Shown here piece after piece: positions 14,734 through 25,489 of a stretch of 64,000 nt of DNA. Under the pieces are notes generated by a model. It was not told the origin of the DNA and did no database searches. It saw only the letters and a program-made list of their open reading frames with translations. The stretch comes from Gorsachius magnificus (lineage: Eukaryota; Chordata; Aves; Pelecaniformes; Ardeidae), in assembly GCA_034008185.1 (NCBI GenBank), contig CM067109.1, positions 36,302,885 through 36,366,884 on the forward strand, written 5' to 3'. Each line of letters begins with the position of its first letter. Position 1 is the stretch's first letter. A program made the position numbers and the translations under genes.

Positions 14734-17150
14734 TCAACCCAACACCACCAAGCCTACTAAACCATGTCCCGAAGTGCCACATCTACATGTTTTTTGAGCA
14801 TCTCCAGGGATGGTGACTCCACAACCTTTCTGGGTAGCCTGTTCCAACATTTGACCACTCTTTTCAGTAAAGAAATTTTTCCTAATTCCCAATCCAAACT
14901 TCTCCTGAGACAATTTGAGGCCATTTTCTCTCATCCTATCGCTGGTTACTTGGGAGAAGAGACCAACACCCACCTCACTACAACCCCTTTTCAGGCAGTT
15001 ATAGAGGGCAATAAGGTCTCCTCTCAGCCTCCTTTTCTCCAGGCTAAACAACCCCAGTTCCCTCAGCCACTCCTCATAAGACTTGTGCTCTAGACCCCTC
15101 ACCAGCTTTGTTGCTCTCCTCTGGATGTGTTCCAGCAATGCAATGTCTTTCTTGTAGTGAGTGGCCCAAAAACTGAACACAGTATTTGAGGTGCAGCCTC
15201 ACCAATGCTAAGTACAGGGGCATGATCACTTCCCTAGTCCTGCTGGTCACACTATTTCTGATACACGCCAGGATGTTGTTGGCCTTCTTGGCCACCTGGG
15301 CACATTGCTCATGTCTAGCCAGCTGTCAACCAGTACCCCAGGTCCTTTTCTGCCAGGCATCTTTCCAGCCACTCATCCTCAAGCCTGTAGCGTTGCATGG
15401 GGTTGTTGTGATCCAAGTACAGGACCTGGCACTTGGCCTTATTAAACCACATGCAATTGACCTTGGCCAATCAATCCAGCCTGCCCAGATTCCTGTGCAG
15501 AGCCTTCCTACCCTCGAGCAGATCAACAGTCCCATCCAGCTTGGTGTCATCTACAAAATGCCTAAGGGTGGACTCTATCCCCTTATCCAGATAATTGATA
15601 AAGATATTAAACAGAACTGGCCCCAAAACTAAGCCCTGGGGAACACTGCTTGTGACTGACCACCATCCGTTGACCACAACTCTCTTGGGTTCAGCCATCC
15701 AGCCAGTTCTTTACACAGCAAAGAGTATACCTGTCTGAGCCATGAGCTGCCAGCTTCTCTAGGAGGATTCTGTGTGAGACAGTATTAAAGGCTTTACTAA
15801 AGTCCAGGTAGATAACATCCACAGCTTTTCCCTCATCCACTAGGCATGTCATCTGGTCATAGAAAGAGATCAGGTTGGTCAAGCAGGACCTGCATTTCAT
15901 GAACTGGGCCTGTTCCCCTGGTTGTCCTGCACATGTCTGGTGAGCGCAGTCAGGATGAACTGCTCCATAATCTTCCCTGGTACCGAGGTCAGACTGACAG
16001 GCCTGTAGGTCCTTGGATTCTCCTTCTGGCCCTTCTTGTAGATGGGTGTCACATTTGCCAACCTCCAGTCGTCTGGGACCTCCTCTGTTAAACAGGACAG
16101 CTGATAAATGATGGAGGGTGGATTGGCAAGCTTCTCTGCCAGCTCCCTCTAGTCTTGATGTGGATCCCATCTGGCCCTATAGACTTGTGAATGTCCAGGC
16201 AGCGCAGCATGTCATTAGCTGCTTTCTCCTGGATTACAGGGCGTTTATTCTGCTCTCATTCCTTGTATTCCAGCTCAGGGGGCTGAATAACCTGGGGATA
16301 ACCGGTCTGACTATTAAAGACTGAGGCAAAGAAGGCATTAAGTGCCTTAGCCTTTTCCTCATTCTTGGTGGCAGTGTTCCCCCCCCATCCCATCCAATAA
16401 AGGATGGAGATTCTCCTTGCCTCTCTTTTTGTTGTTAATGTATTAGTAAAAACATTTTTTGTTATCTCTTACAACAGTGGCCAGATTGAGTTCTAGCTGG
16501 GCTTTTGCCTTTCTAATTTTCTCTCTGCATGACCTGATGAGATCCCTGTACTCTTCTTGAGTTGCCTGCCCCTTCTTCCAAAGCTGGTAAGCTCTCCTTT
16601 TCTTCCTGAGTCCCAGCAATAGCTCACTGTTCAGCCAGGCCAGTCATCTTCCCCACTGGCACTTCTTTTGGCACATGGGGACAGCCTACTCCTACACCTT
16701 TAAGACTTCCTTCCTGAAGAATGCCCAGCCTTCCTGGACCCCTTTGCCCTTCAGGACTGCCTCCCAAGGGACTCTCTCAACCAGTGTTCTGAACAGGCCA
16801 AAATCTGCCCTCCAGAAGTCCATGGTAGTGGTTTTGCTGGCCCCCTTCCTTACTTTACCAAGAATCAAGAACTCTACCATTTCATGGTCACTAAGCCCAA
16901 GATGGCCTCTGACCACCACCTCTCCCACCAGTCCTCCTCTGTTAATAAACAGGAGATCAAGTGAGACACCTCCCCTGGTAGGCTCACCTACCAGCTGTGT
17001 CAGGAAGTTATCTTCCACACACTGCAGGAACCTCCTAGACTGTTTCTTCTCTGTTGTGTTGTATTTCCAGTAGACGTCTGGTAAGTTGCAGTCCCCCACA
17101 AGAAGAAGGGCCAGCAATTATGAGACTTTTGGCTATGCAGATGCACTTGA
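14734..17150 (-). pseudogene. CR1 ORF2 remnant (endonuclease tail, RT, C-terminus)
   Basis: In order along the - strand: GDCNLPDVYWKYN and later LGLSDHEMVEF, the end of the apurinic-type endonuclease (SDH at about 16884-16892); then VDVIYLDFSKAF, reverse-transcriptase motif A with its aspartate (15691-16170 frame); then [14 protein letters not shown] and [10 protein letters not shown] motifs B and C (FVDD at about 15546-15557); then the ORF2 C-terminal region [16 protein letters not shown]. These occur in different frames, so several frameshifts separate them. The catalytic-side N-terminal endonuclease residues are absent because of the deletion near 17115-17150. The copy cannot encode an active enzyme. 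Confidence 0.9.
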
Positions 17151-17231
17151 CCTGGGCTATCAATTTCACCCCAACATTGGCATGCTACCCCAGGCTCCTC
17201 TCTAGTGAGCCTGATTTTATCATCTTCCCCC

Positions 17232-17880
17232 TTCAGATCTAGTTTAAAGCTCTCTCAGTGAGCCCCACCAATTCATGAGCAGGAATCCTTTTTCCCCTTT
17301 GAGACAGCTGAATCCCATCTGTTGTCAGCAGGCCCAGTGCTGTGTAAACATCCCCATGATCGAAAACTCAAAAATTCCTCTGATCGCACCAGCCTGTGAG
17401 CCACATGTTAATCGGCTGTGTTTTCCTGTTCCTGTCTGTATTCTTCCCTGCCAGTGATGGGATTGAGGAAAACACTACCTGTGCTCCTGATCCTTCAATC
17501 AATTGCCCCAGTGCCCTGAAGTCCCTCTTGATCTTTTCTCCACAGCCTCATCACTGCCAACCTGCATAACCAATAGCAGGTGATAATCAGAGGGCCGTAC
17601 CAGACCAGGGAGTTTCCTAGTAACATCCCTAACCTGGCCCCAGGGAGGCAGCAGGCCTCCCTGTGGGATGGGTCTGGTCAGCATATTGGGCCCTCTGTTC
17701 CCCTCAGAAGGGAATCACCTACAACAGTTACCCTCCTTTTTTTCTTAACAGAGGCAGTCATAATATGTGGGGGTGACTGACTCACTCTAGGCAACCCCCT
17801 GGATGGGCCTTCACCTACAACCTTTTTGCATGGTCCTCAAGTTCCAGAGACCCGTATCTGTTGTGTAAAGGCAACAGAGA
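17232..17880 (-). pseudogene. CR1 ORF1 remnant with SGNH-esterase-like domain
   Basis: Starting from the 5' side, the - strand reads NRYGSLELE, then after stops the block-I-like GDSLLRGTEGP (GDS at 17711-17719), then KLPGLVRPSDYHLLLV and QVGSDE, and finally TDGIQLSQRGKR and a terminal stop near 17232. These blocks fit the esterase domain found in ORF1 of CR1-type LINEs, where GDS carries the nucleophile serine and DxxH carries the catalytic Asp/His. In this copy the H position is Gln (CAG, 17308-17310), and there are in-frame stops, so it is dead. I recall His as the family residue from memory of CR1 consensus sequences. Confidence 0.8.
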
Positions 17881-19151
17881 AGGTGAGTGAGGCTTGTTGA
17901 GTACATGTCAGATCTGCTCAGGAGAGCAGTGTTTTATCTTCCACTGTCTCCATTGTGGGGTAGTGGAAAAGCAAATTTCAAATCTGTTGAGTTGGGCAAT
18001 ACTACTCTTCGATGCTGGGGACAATGGGCATTCCCATGCAAATGTGCTGCAATCCTGCAGCTAATCAGAACTGAAAACAGGTGTGTGATTCTCAGGCAGC
18101 AGTGTTGCCATGGGGGAGAAGGAAGTGATGGTCAGATTCCCCCTGTGTCAGTAGAAGAAGATGCTGATGGGAGACAGATGAAGATCAGATGAGACCTTTG
18201 AAATCCACATCTGCATCTGATCTGTGCATGTGGTACAAGCTAAAAACTGCAGGTCTCTGTGTACCTGCTATGGGAGTCCCCGGAGAGAAAGAGGGGGTAA
18301 GACTGAAATGTGTACTGGAAGACCTGAACGAAGATAAGTGATGAATGAAGAGCTGCTGTGATTTTTACAAAGCTGAAAGCCTGAACTGGCAGACAGGAGC
18401 AAGGCATATGCAGCCACAGGGAACTTGTGGGCAGATGGAGCCTTCGGTGACGTAAAGGACTCAAAGGACAGAAGCCATGTCTACAAATAACCTTTGCAGG
18501 AAAGCTGGCTGAAAAAGTCTGATGGCCACCAAGGAGATGGCTTGGAAAGGTTTGTTCCAGGAGAGAAAAGACATGACGCACAAACTGTTCATATATTCAT
18601 AACTCTGCCTTTGCATTTTAAGTGCCCCCTTCCCGAAGTTTCATTGCTCTCCTTCCTCTCTGTCTGTCTTCTCTCTCCGGAGCTGTGTTTCCATTTGGCT
18701 CACAGGCAATTGAACAATATAATTTAGGACTGCAGTCTCCAGACTTTGCCTTGTTCTTTTCCATTATTAATTAGCCCTCTTCCACTAACACAGTGACAGG
18801 GTCCTGATCAGCAGATCTGTGCAGCAGCATGTGGTGACAAGAGCACTCAGACACACACATATAGCCCCCCTGTGATTCTTTGTTTATGAGTCCTCACAAA
18901 GTACAGGGATTATCCAGGGTCAACATGGCTGAGCAGCCTGAATCACTCTGGATGATTTTAACAGTGCATAGCAAAGCTTAGACTTAAATGGATAAATTGA
19001 GGGACAAAGATAGTGTCCTCTTTTCAAATGTGTTAAAAGGCTTCCCTAGAAGTTTTCTGGGTACTAATCCTCTCCCCCTTTCCATAGCAACTCCTTGGAC
19101 ATCAAGCCAGGGATAAATGAACTGATCAGAAAGACAAGTAGAACAATAAAT

Positions 19152-19179
19152 ACAAATAAACAAACAAACAAACAAAAAA
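19152..19179 (+). repeat. (CAAA)n short tandem repeat
   Basis: About five CAAA/TAAA units followed by an A-run. It is a simple tetranucleotide repeat in the inferred intron; no adjacent element that would explain it as a poly(A) tail is evident. Confidence 0.8.
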
Positions 19180-21570
19180 GAGCCAAAGTTCACACAAGAA
19201 TGAAATCAAGAGATCCCTAATTTGAGGTGGAGGAAGAGCTGGTGCACATTGCTGGGCCAGATCCACATCAAAGCAGGCTCTGTGTACTGAGAACAGAGTA
19301 CTCGGGTTTCCGGGGTTCAGTACTGTCTTCTCCTGTAGGAAAACCCTTCTCCCATTCTGCAACATTCCCAATGCTGGGGCTTGGAGGTAATAGACATAGG
19401 GGAAGAAAAATATGCAGTTTCCATTGACACATAACCACACAGCAGCACTCTCACCACAGGAAGATCTATAAGCAATACTGCATCATCAGTAAAAAGGCAA
19501 AACCAGAGCATAAGGCATCACACTGGAAAATACTTTCCTAAGCCTCTGACTGAAAACTGCCTCATCTTCACCTGAAACTTAAAGCCAAAGCTATGTTTAG
19601 CAGCCTGTTCACTCACAGAGAGACCACAGAAATGTGTAGAAAGAGTTCAGGCTTTTATAAATGAAATACACATGGAGTCTTTTTCTGTACCCCAGACTCT
19701 CACAGTTGTGGAGCTAAAGGTCAGTGCTAAACCCTACCTATTGCTCTCAGTTTGTTTCAGTCCCACATATACTCCTGGCAGAAGGTTCCATGAGAGGAAG
19801 ATCTTAATTGAGCTGGTGTTCTTTTTGGTAATGGAAGAGACACACACACAAAAAAAAAAAACCCACCTGAAAAAAAATGAAGCCCAAAATGACAGATGAA
19901 AGATAAATTTTTTTGCATCAGCTGTGTCTTATCAGTTTTCCAGATTCCTTTTAAAAAAGCATTTCAGAAATAATCAGGTGAGACATGAGGAGAAATATTT
20001 TAATTGTAAATTTTTTTTATTTAATTGTAGTTAAGTTCCACAGCAGGTGAGAGTTCTTCACCAGCTGAGGTCTCTAAGAAAAAGACTGGTTCAGGTCAAG
20101 TTAACCCTTGAGGTGGAAAGGATGGGCAAGTTGCTCCCTCTGTGTCTTCTCTAACCATACACTTTCAAGTCTGGCTGATAATTTTGTTCTTTTTTATTGT
20201 GTTGTGGGTTGGAATGTGAATGAAATTTAATAGGCAGGGCTGTGTAAGAAGAGACAAGGTCTCCTTTAATTGGTATATGGAGCAAGATAAGGAACAGGCA
20301 CTGAAATCTCTTGCTAGCTTTTAAAAGCTCAGCTGGTAAATAAAATAATAATTCCAGAGATGCCACATCTGTTCAGACATAGGTTCAGTACTACCTGCAG
20401 CTACACAAAACCACGGAGGAGAAAAATTCCCTGAAGAGAAATGTAACCCGTATCATTTATATGCCAACCTTTTTTCCAGAAACTAAAACTCAGTGTTAGT
20501 GGATATCTAGTATTATTTTTTGGGATGCAGACTGAAGACCAATTTCAGGCTCTCAGAGCACCCTGGGAGGAAGACGTGTTTCCTGAGTGAGAGAAGAGCA
20601 ATGCTACCAGTTGTTCACAGTGAAAACAACCAGCCAGGAACAATCCCTAGGATCATAGGTCGTGCATAGCTGTGTTGAGGGGTGCCTGTATGCATATCTC
20701 CAGATGTCAATCACCCAGCTGCAACCACATTGGAGGAGACTTGGTTGACAGCTGCTACCAGCCATGGAAAGTGCTGGCCAGACAGTTCCATTTAGGACAT
20801 GCTGTTCCATTACAAAATCCCTGCTATCCAGACCTGCATGGGTTTATCTTAGCAAGGCATTACAACATTTGCTTGCATCCCACTGCCTGCTGTAGGCTTC
20901 ACAGGCGCAGTCAGCTAGCATGTGAACATGTCAAGCTAGCACAGGGAACATGGTTCCTTTCTCTGCTGCAAGGACTGAAACATGCCTTTGTTTATCTTCT
21001 TTACATTTCCAGCTGACACTGCAAATCTGGGCTGCAGGATAGGTGTGTGGTATCAAGAACACTAGTCTTCATTTCCTGCTTATCTAGATGTTAGGAGGGA
21101 AGAAAATCATGCAGTGAAAATACCCAGTGATGAAAGAAGCTGTGACTTTACAAAGTATATACATAGTGATTTTTAATAGTTTATAGAGACTGTAAAATAT
21201 GATCATTCCACCATGGCAATAGCAGACACAATTGTGTAACTATAATAACCTTAGCAGCATACAATCATGGTAAATAGTAGCATAATTTTACAGTTATTGT
21301 GTTATGGTTAACCTAACCTGCTAAGGTCAGCAAAACCACTTTGTTGGTCTTTTGAATCCCCATTCAGAGTATGGGAGTCCTAGGGGCATCCTGCCTGGCA
21401 TGCCAATGGGAAAGATGTTCATCTTGGCAGCAGTTTATTCTCAGACTCCAGGATCCCCTGCACTAATAATCTGATGGTACCACGATGCAGTCTTAGTGTT
21501 GTCTTTATCCCCCCAAAACTCATTCTGCATTTCCTTAGCTTCTCCAGGTAAATCACTTGTTGTTCCTAAA

Positions 21571-21664
21571 GAGTCAGTTTCAAATCTGATCCAAAGATAA
21601 TCACTTGCACCTTAATTGCAGCTGTCTTCTTGGGGAGTCAGTTCCACAACTGACCCAGAGATAA
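21571..21664 (+). repeat. local direct duplication of about 30 bp, period 64
   Basis: A 30-mer beginning GAGTCAGTT and ending AGATAA occurs at 21571-21600 and again at 21635-21664, with 25 of 30 positions identical. AATCACTTG is also repeated, upstream of the first copy and just after it. This points to an old small tandem duplication of about 64 bp. No function is suggested by the sequence. Confidence 0.6.
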
Positions 21665-21797
21665 GCAATAACTTCTGCAAGTGTCTTAACTGTGATACTA
21701 CTGCCTTACTCATTCTGTGGCCCAGGTATTTGCTAGATAGATATGTTTGTTTTTAGTAAGCAATGGTTAGCTTGTCATAAGAAATGGTAACCATATT

Positions 21798-21850
21798 TGT
21801 GGTGGGTTGACTTTTTAGCTGCAAGCCCACATGGGCTCAAGTCGCCCCTA
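21798..21850 (+). mobile_element. possible 5' end of a degraded avian LTR
   Basis: The stretch starts TGTGGTGGGTTGAC, which resembles the beginning of a common bird endogenous-retrovirus LTR family, and the next 40 bases can be loosely aligned to that family from memory. No matching 3' end, poly(A) signal or target-site duplication was found, so this is a weak call and could be coincidence. Confidence 0.25.
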
Positions 21851-24808
21851 TTCCTTGACACCCATACTGCCATTAGAGCTAGATATAATTTGCAGCATGT
21901 CTCTGGTTCATGCACTTACTTTGACTTCTTGTGGAAAGCAGGACTAGGGAAAGCAAAGAGATGGGGAGGAAGTTGATGGCAGCATTGTTAGTCTGGTATT
22001 TTCCTGACATGCAGTCAGTGAGGGTGGAGCAAATCAAGGGCCATGATATCTTTTCCCTGCTCTCCACCTGATGACTGAGGACTCCAGCCCACCAGTATTT
22101 CACCAACATATGACCCAGTGAAGACAATCCTCATGTGACAGCATAGTAATGACTTCAGGAGCAGCAAGGTGATTCACATACTTAAAATGTTTCAGTGTCT
22201 TGCTGGGTTTAGTCCATAATTTTACATTATTAACTATATGGTGGCATGACTCAAGGCCAAGCAGATGAATTTCTGTACATGGCATTTGTGCCAGTAAGCT
22301 GGAACAATAGAATCTGGTTTTCCTTAATGCCCTTTTACAGCAAAAAATCTCTTTCCAGGCCATGTGTTGCCCCATTCTCTAGCTGCCCCAGAAGACTGGC
22401 CATATCTTGTAAGAGCTAAGGTCTGTCTTAGCACTGCAATTCTCTGAGGGTAATCAGTAGAGGCTTTCTAAGGAAATGTGTCAGCACAGGCTGACAAGTA
22501 CAGTGCTAATTCCTTCATATAATCTTTGAGCTTCCCTCTGTCCTAGCACACGGTAGTGCTTGAGCAGTTGTTTTTGTTCCAGTTTCCTGTGGCCTAGGTG
22601 TTTATTCAACAAGTTCATGAGCTAGAGGATCAACCTGCCGTGAGACGATACTTGTTTTGAGATGGAGGATTTGAAAGCATGCAGGGGACCTGTGTATTAC
22701 TATGATTTGTGTTGTCTCCACTACTACTCTTCTCCTCTAGTTGTCAAAGAAAGATAGTCTGTAGATTAATTACACTGGGAATCACCTAGAGACATCTACC
22801 TGTGACTTGAAAGGGAGAGTGGGTACAAGACAGCTATAGAGACTATCCACAGCTTAGCAGTATATGTCATTCCCTCTGCATTGGTTGCTGGTCCTATGTT
22901 GGATCTTCTTTTTGGTGTTCAGCCCTGTAACTACAAGTTGATCAAATGCTTCCTTTGCCTTAGATGTGAATGGAGACATCATTTGCCTTAAACATCTCTC
23001 CCATGAAATCTGGTGTGACTGACATCCACTGGGTATAAAAATCATAAGGCAAATGTCCTTAATGAACATTTTGGCTTGGAAGAATTGATTTAGAGAACTA
23101 AGGGGTTTTGAAGTTACTTGTTTCAACCTTGAAGGCTGTTATCCTAAATCTTAACGATGGAGAAGGGAAGCAAAAATACTGCCTTTGCTCAGAAATGTTT
23201 AGGAGTTTCTTGTCAAACCCAAGAGCCCTTTGAAATCAGAAAGTCATGACAGCAGCAATGAATTTTTTGCTTTTCTGGTAATCAATTAGATCTATTCTTA
23301 ATAGAAAAAATGAAAAGAGAAGATCATGAAAAGAGTGTCTACTTCATGTCTATTCAGGAGTACCATACTATTGGTACTAGAAAATACTGAGTACTTTGTG
23401 CAACATAATTCTTTGATGTTTTTGAAATCAGATCTAATTTTCTTTTCAAAGGTTTTTTTTTCAAACTTATTCATGCAAAATGTTTTATTGGCCTTTGCAT
23501 GGGTTTAGGTTAGTTACTTTATGGTTCTGATGTATTGACGGCAAACTTAATTCAACTTGATACTTTAATTAAAATCTAGGCATAAATAAAGAAATGGCTT
23601 TAATTTTGAAGCTCATAGCTGTTACAGCAAACCTGAATGCCTTTCTTCTTCCTCACAAAGGTCAAATGCCTCCCTAATGTAGCTGAAGTGAAATTATTGT
23701 AAGTAATAAAGAGGGTAACTTCCAGGTATCCTTGTTGCTGTAAATTTACATGTGACAGTTTGAGTTATTTTTTTTTTTAAATCGTGCATCTCTATAATCT
23801 CAAAAATTTCTGTACAAACACTTATGGAAATAGCAGCAAAATGAGAACTACTGAAATGTATGGTGGCTGAGGAGTGCTGAGGGTTGGTGGTGCAAAAATT
23901 GTTTTCCTTGGACATACCTTCAGACTAGCAGTTGGAAAGAAAGTCCTAGTCACTATGGGAGCTGAGATACTACAGAACTTCTCTCCCTAGTGTGATTCAC
24001 TCAGGCATATCTTTACTTCTCTATAAAATCTAGCATTTTGAATATAAAATCATAAAATGAGATTCTGGTTACTCATGTAAAGTCTTAGTGGTGTGACTTT
24101 AATTCTCAACGGGAGTAGCAAATTTCAGGTATTCATTCTACTTGCAGGCTTAAATGTGTTTCTCTTCAGACAGTATGAGTCAGCTTTACTCCCAGAATTG
24201 CAGAGTTCAGTGTGCAAATACAGAGTTTCTCATACCCAGTTTCTTTTCAGTAAGAGGTCTTACTGTCCCACTTATACCAAGAGAACAGGGATGAGGTTGT
24301 GTAGGATATGTTCTGCATGAGACTATCTCAAATGTGTAATTTTCACTGCATCCTGCCTGTTAGTCCTGTTCTGCTTGCTTTCTTCTGTTGATAATTATTT
24401 TCTTCCTGAAGTTTTGCCATATCCGTAAACTTTTATTATAAAATGTTGCAGATGGAATTTAAAAATCACTGCAGATGATGGATTTGGGCATCAGACTTGT
24501 TAACAGAAAAGAGGAAGATCAACACCAGTAGAATACCACCCCAAAACTTTACTAACACAGAGCTTGTATTGTCTTTGCTAGGCCCATGGCTGTATAGTCT
24601 CAAATTCTCTCCATGCTTGTTTCTGAGTGATCTGAACATCTGACCATCTTGTCTCGTGAGAGCTGTCTCACAAGATAAGCCTAGTACCCTAGGCTGTGCT
24701 TTGATGGGAGTTGTTAGGATTGATAATTTGGGTGTCTGTGTAAAAGAGCAAAAGCCAAATATTAACAGTGATGTTCATATTGTAGAACATGATTGTGGTG
24801 TTCAGTGG

Positions 24809-24840
24809 GTGAATGACAATGTGTTGTCTCTCCCCTGCAG
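24809..24840 (+). promoter_or_regulatory. splice acceptor of CPLX1 terminal exon
   Basis: A pyrimidine-rich stretch, TGTTGTCTCTCCCCTGCAG, ends with AG at 24839-24840, directly before the first codon of the conserved complexin sequence. A TGAATGACA stretch about 25 bases upstream could hold the branch-point adenosine. The junction falls between codons (phase 0), so the previous exon should end with a complete codon for residue 69. Confidence 0.92.
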
Positions 24841-25038
24841 TATGGGATAAAGAAGAAGGAAGAAAAGGAAGCGGAGGCCCAGGCGGCACTGGAAGCTAAT
24901 GCTGAAGGGAGTCTGACACGCCCAAAGAAGGCAATTCCTCCTGGCTGTGGGGACGAAGAGGAGGAGGAAGAAGAGAGCATTTTAGACACAGTCATCAAAT
25001 ACCTACCAGGGCCCCTGCAGGACATGTTCAAGAAGTAA
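24841..25038 (+). CDS. CPLX1: Complexin-1, terminal coding exon (residues 70-134)
   Basis: Complexins are small cytosolic presynaptic proteins that bind the assembled SNARE complex and both clamp and promote synaptic-vesicle fusion. This exon encodes 65 residues and a TAA stop. It begins [16 protein letters not shown], where Tyr70 ends the SNARE-binding central helix, and continues through [14 protein letters not shown], an acidic run, [20 protein letters not shown] and stop. If the first residue is 70, the total is 134 residues, the usual length for CPLX1 and CPLX2. [15 protein letters not shown] and DTVIKY favour CPLX1 over CPLX2, as I recall the paralogues. The seven-glutamate run (residues 108-114) is more like CPLX2 than mammalian CPLX1. 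The AGC at 24976-24978 corresponds to Ser115, a reported CK2 site in mammals. There is no C-terminal CAAX box, which excludes CPLX3/4. The C-terminal part is the amphipathic membrane-binding region. The other coding exons are outside the window. The exon is intact. Confidence 0.95.
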   Translation, partial: YGIKKKEEKEAEAQAALEANAEGSLTRPKKAIPPGCGDEEEEEEESILDTVIKYLPGPLQDMFKK

Positions 25039-25239
25039 TAGCTGCAGACTGTTACATGGGCATAAACAGTACTGCAAAGGATTTCTCTTTTGCCCAACGG
25101 GGATTTACAATCTTGCCATCCATCACGCAGCCTGCCCCACCTCTGCCCTCTACTGCTCACTAGGAGTCCCTTCACTTCCCATTCCCTTCTGACTGCCTCT
25201 TTCCCTTCCCTCCACCCCAAGACTCATCCATTCATTTTT

Positions 25240-25247
25240 TGTACATA
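25240..25247 (+). promoter_or_regulatory. Pumilio-type response element TGTACATA
   Basis: This is an exact match to the UGUANAUA consensus bound by Pumilio proteins, about 200 bases after the CPLX1 stop codon. A single 8-mer can occur by chance; its location in the proximal 3' UTR is what makes it worth noting. Confidence 0.4.
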
Positions 25248-25448
25248 GTCACATCCAGTAGATGCCTCTGAATGGATGTAAAGATTAAAAAGCTGCAGAC
25301 TACACAACTTTTATTATAAGCCATAGTACTATGTATGTTAAATAAGGCAACTGTACATTAAGCATAGAAAAGGAACAACCTCACATGCATTTCCATCCAA
25401 AGCAGGAAGCAGTGAACAGTGGCCTCTTTAATTTTCTTTAGTTGTCTT

Positions 25449-25489
25449 TTTATTATTATTGATAATAATTATTGGTCATTATTATTAAT
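25449..25489 (+). promoter_or_regulatory. AU-rich palindromic block in the 3' UTR
   Basis: TTATTATTATTGATAATAAT and following AT-rich sequence. ATTATTAT and ATAATAAT form an 8-bp perfect stem with a two-base loop. It lacks the classical ATTTA pentamer, so it is not a standard AU-rich decay element. Function unknown. Confidence 0.35.

Larger units (their letters stand above)
14668..17890 (-). mobile_element. CR1 LINE, about 3.2 kb, damaged, internally deleted
   Basis: The element lies on the - strand, with its 3' end at the low coordinate, where the diverged terminal repeats and the GGTTGGAAAAGA(T/C)CTT-type 3' UTR are seen. Reading leftward from its 5' side it has an ORF1 C-terminal part with an SGNH-esterase-like domain (about 17880-17232), the ORF1-ORF2 spacer, a remnant of the endonuclease (about 17117-16700), the reverse transcriptase region and the ORF2 C-terminal region. 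Most bird CR1 copies are much shorter 5'-truncated fragments, so this is one of the longer kinds. Frameshifts and stops break both ORFs, and most of the endonuclease N-terminal half is missing. The 5' limit is uncertain by perhaps 50 bp, where the similarity I recognise fades. It sits antisense inside the inferred CPLX1 intron. Confidence 0.93.
17891..24820 (+). other. CPLX1 last intron, 3' part
   Basis: Unique-looking non-coding DNA up to the acceptor of the terminal exon. Contents I can name: a (CAAA)n tract at about 19152-19179, an A-rich run near 19850-19862, a local duplicated 30-mer at 21571-21600 and 21635-21664, and an LTR-start-like stretch at 21798-21850. The open frames are short, and none of them shows a domain I recognise. 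Confidence 0.7.

Noticed and set aside
15186..15632. 148-codon + frame inside the CR1 at 14.7-17.9 kb
   Set aside because: It is antisense to CR1 ORF2. The same type of shadow frame recurs in the CR1 copies at 50629-51174 and 57868-58533, which shows it comes from the repeat's base composition.
24762..25220. 152-codon open frame on the - strand across the CPLX1 exon
   Set aside because: It is the antisense shadow of the conserved complexin exon; its serine run is just the complement of the glutamate codons.
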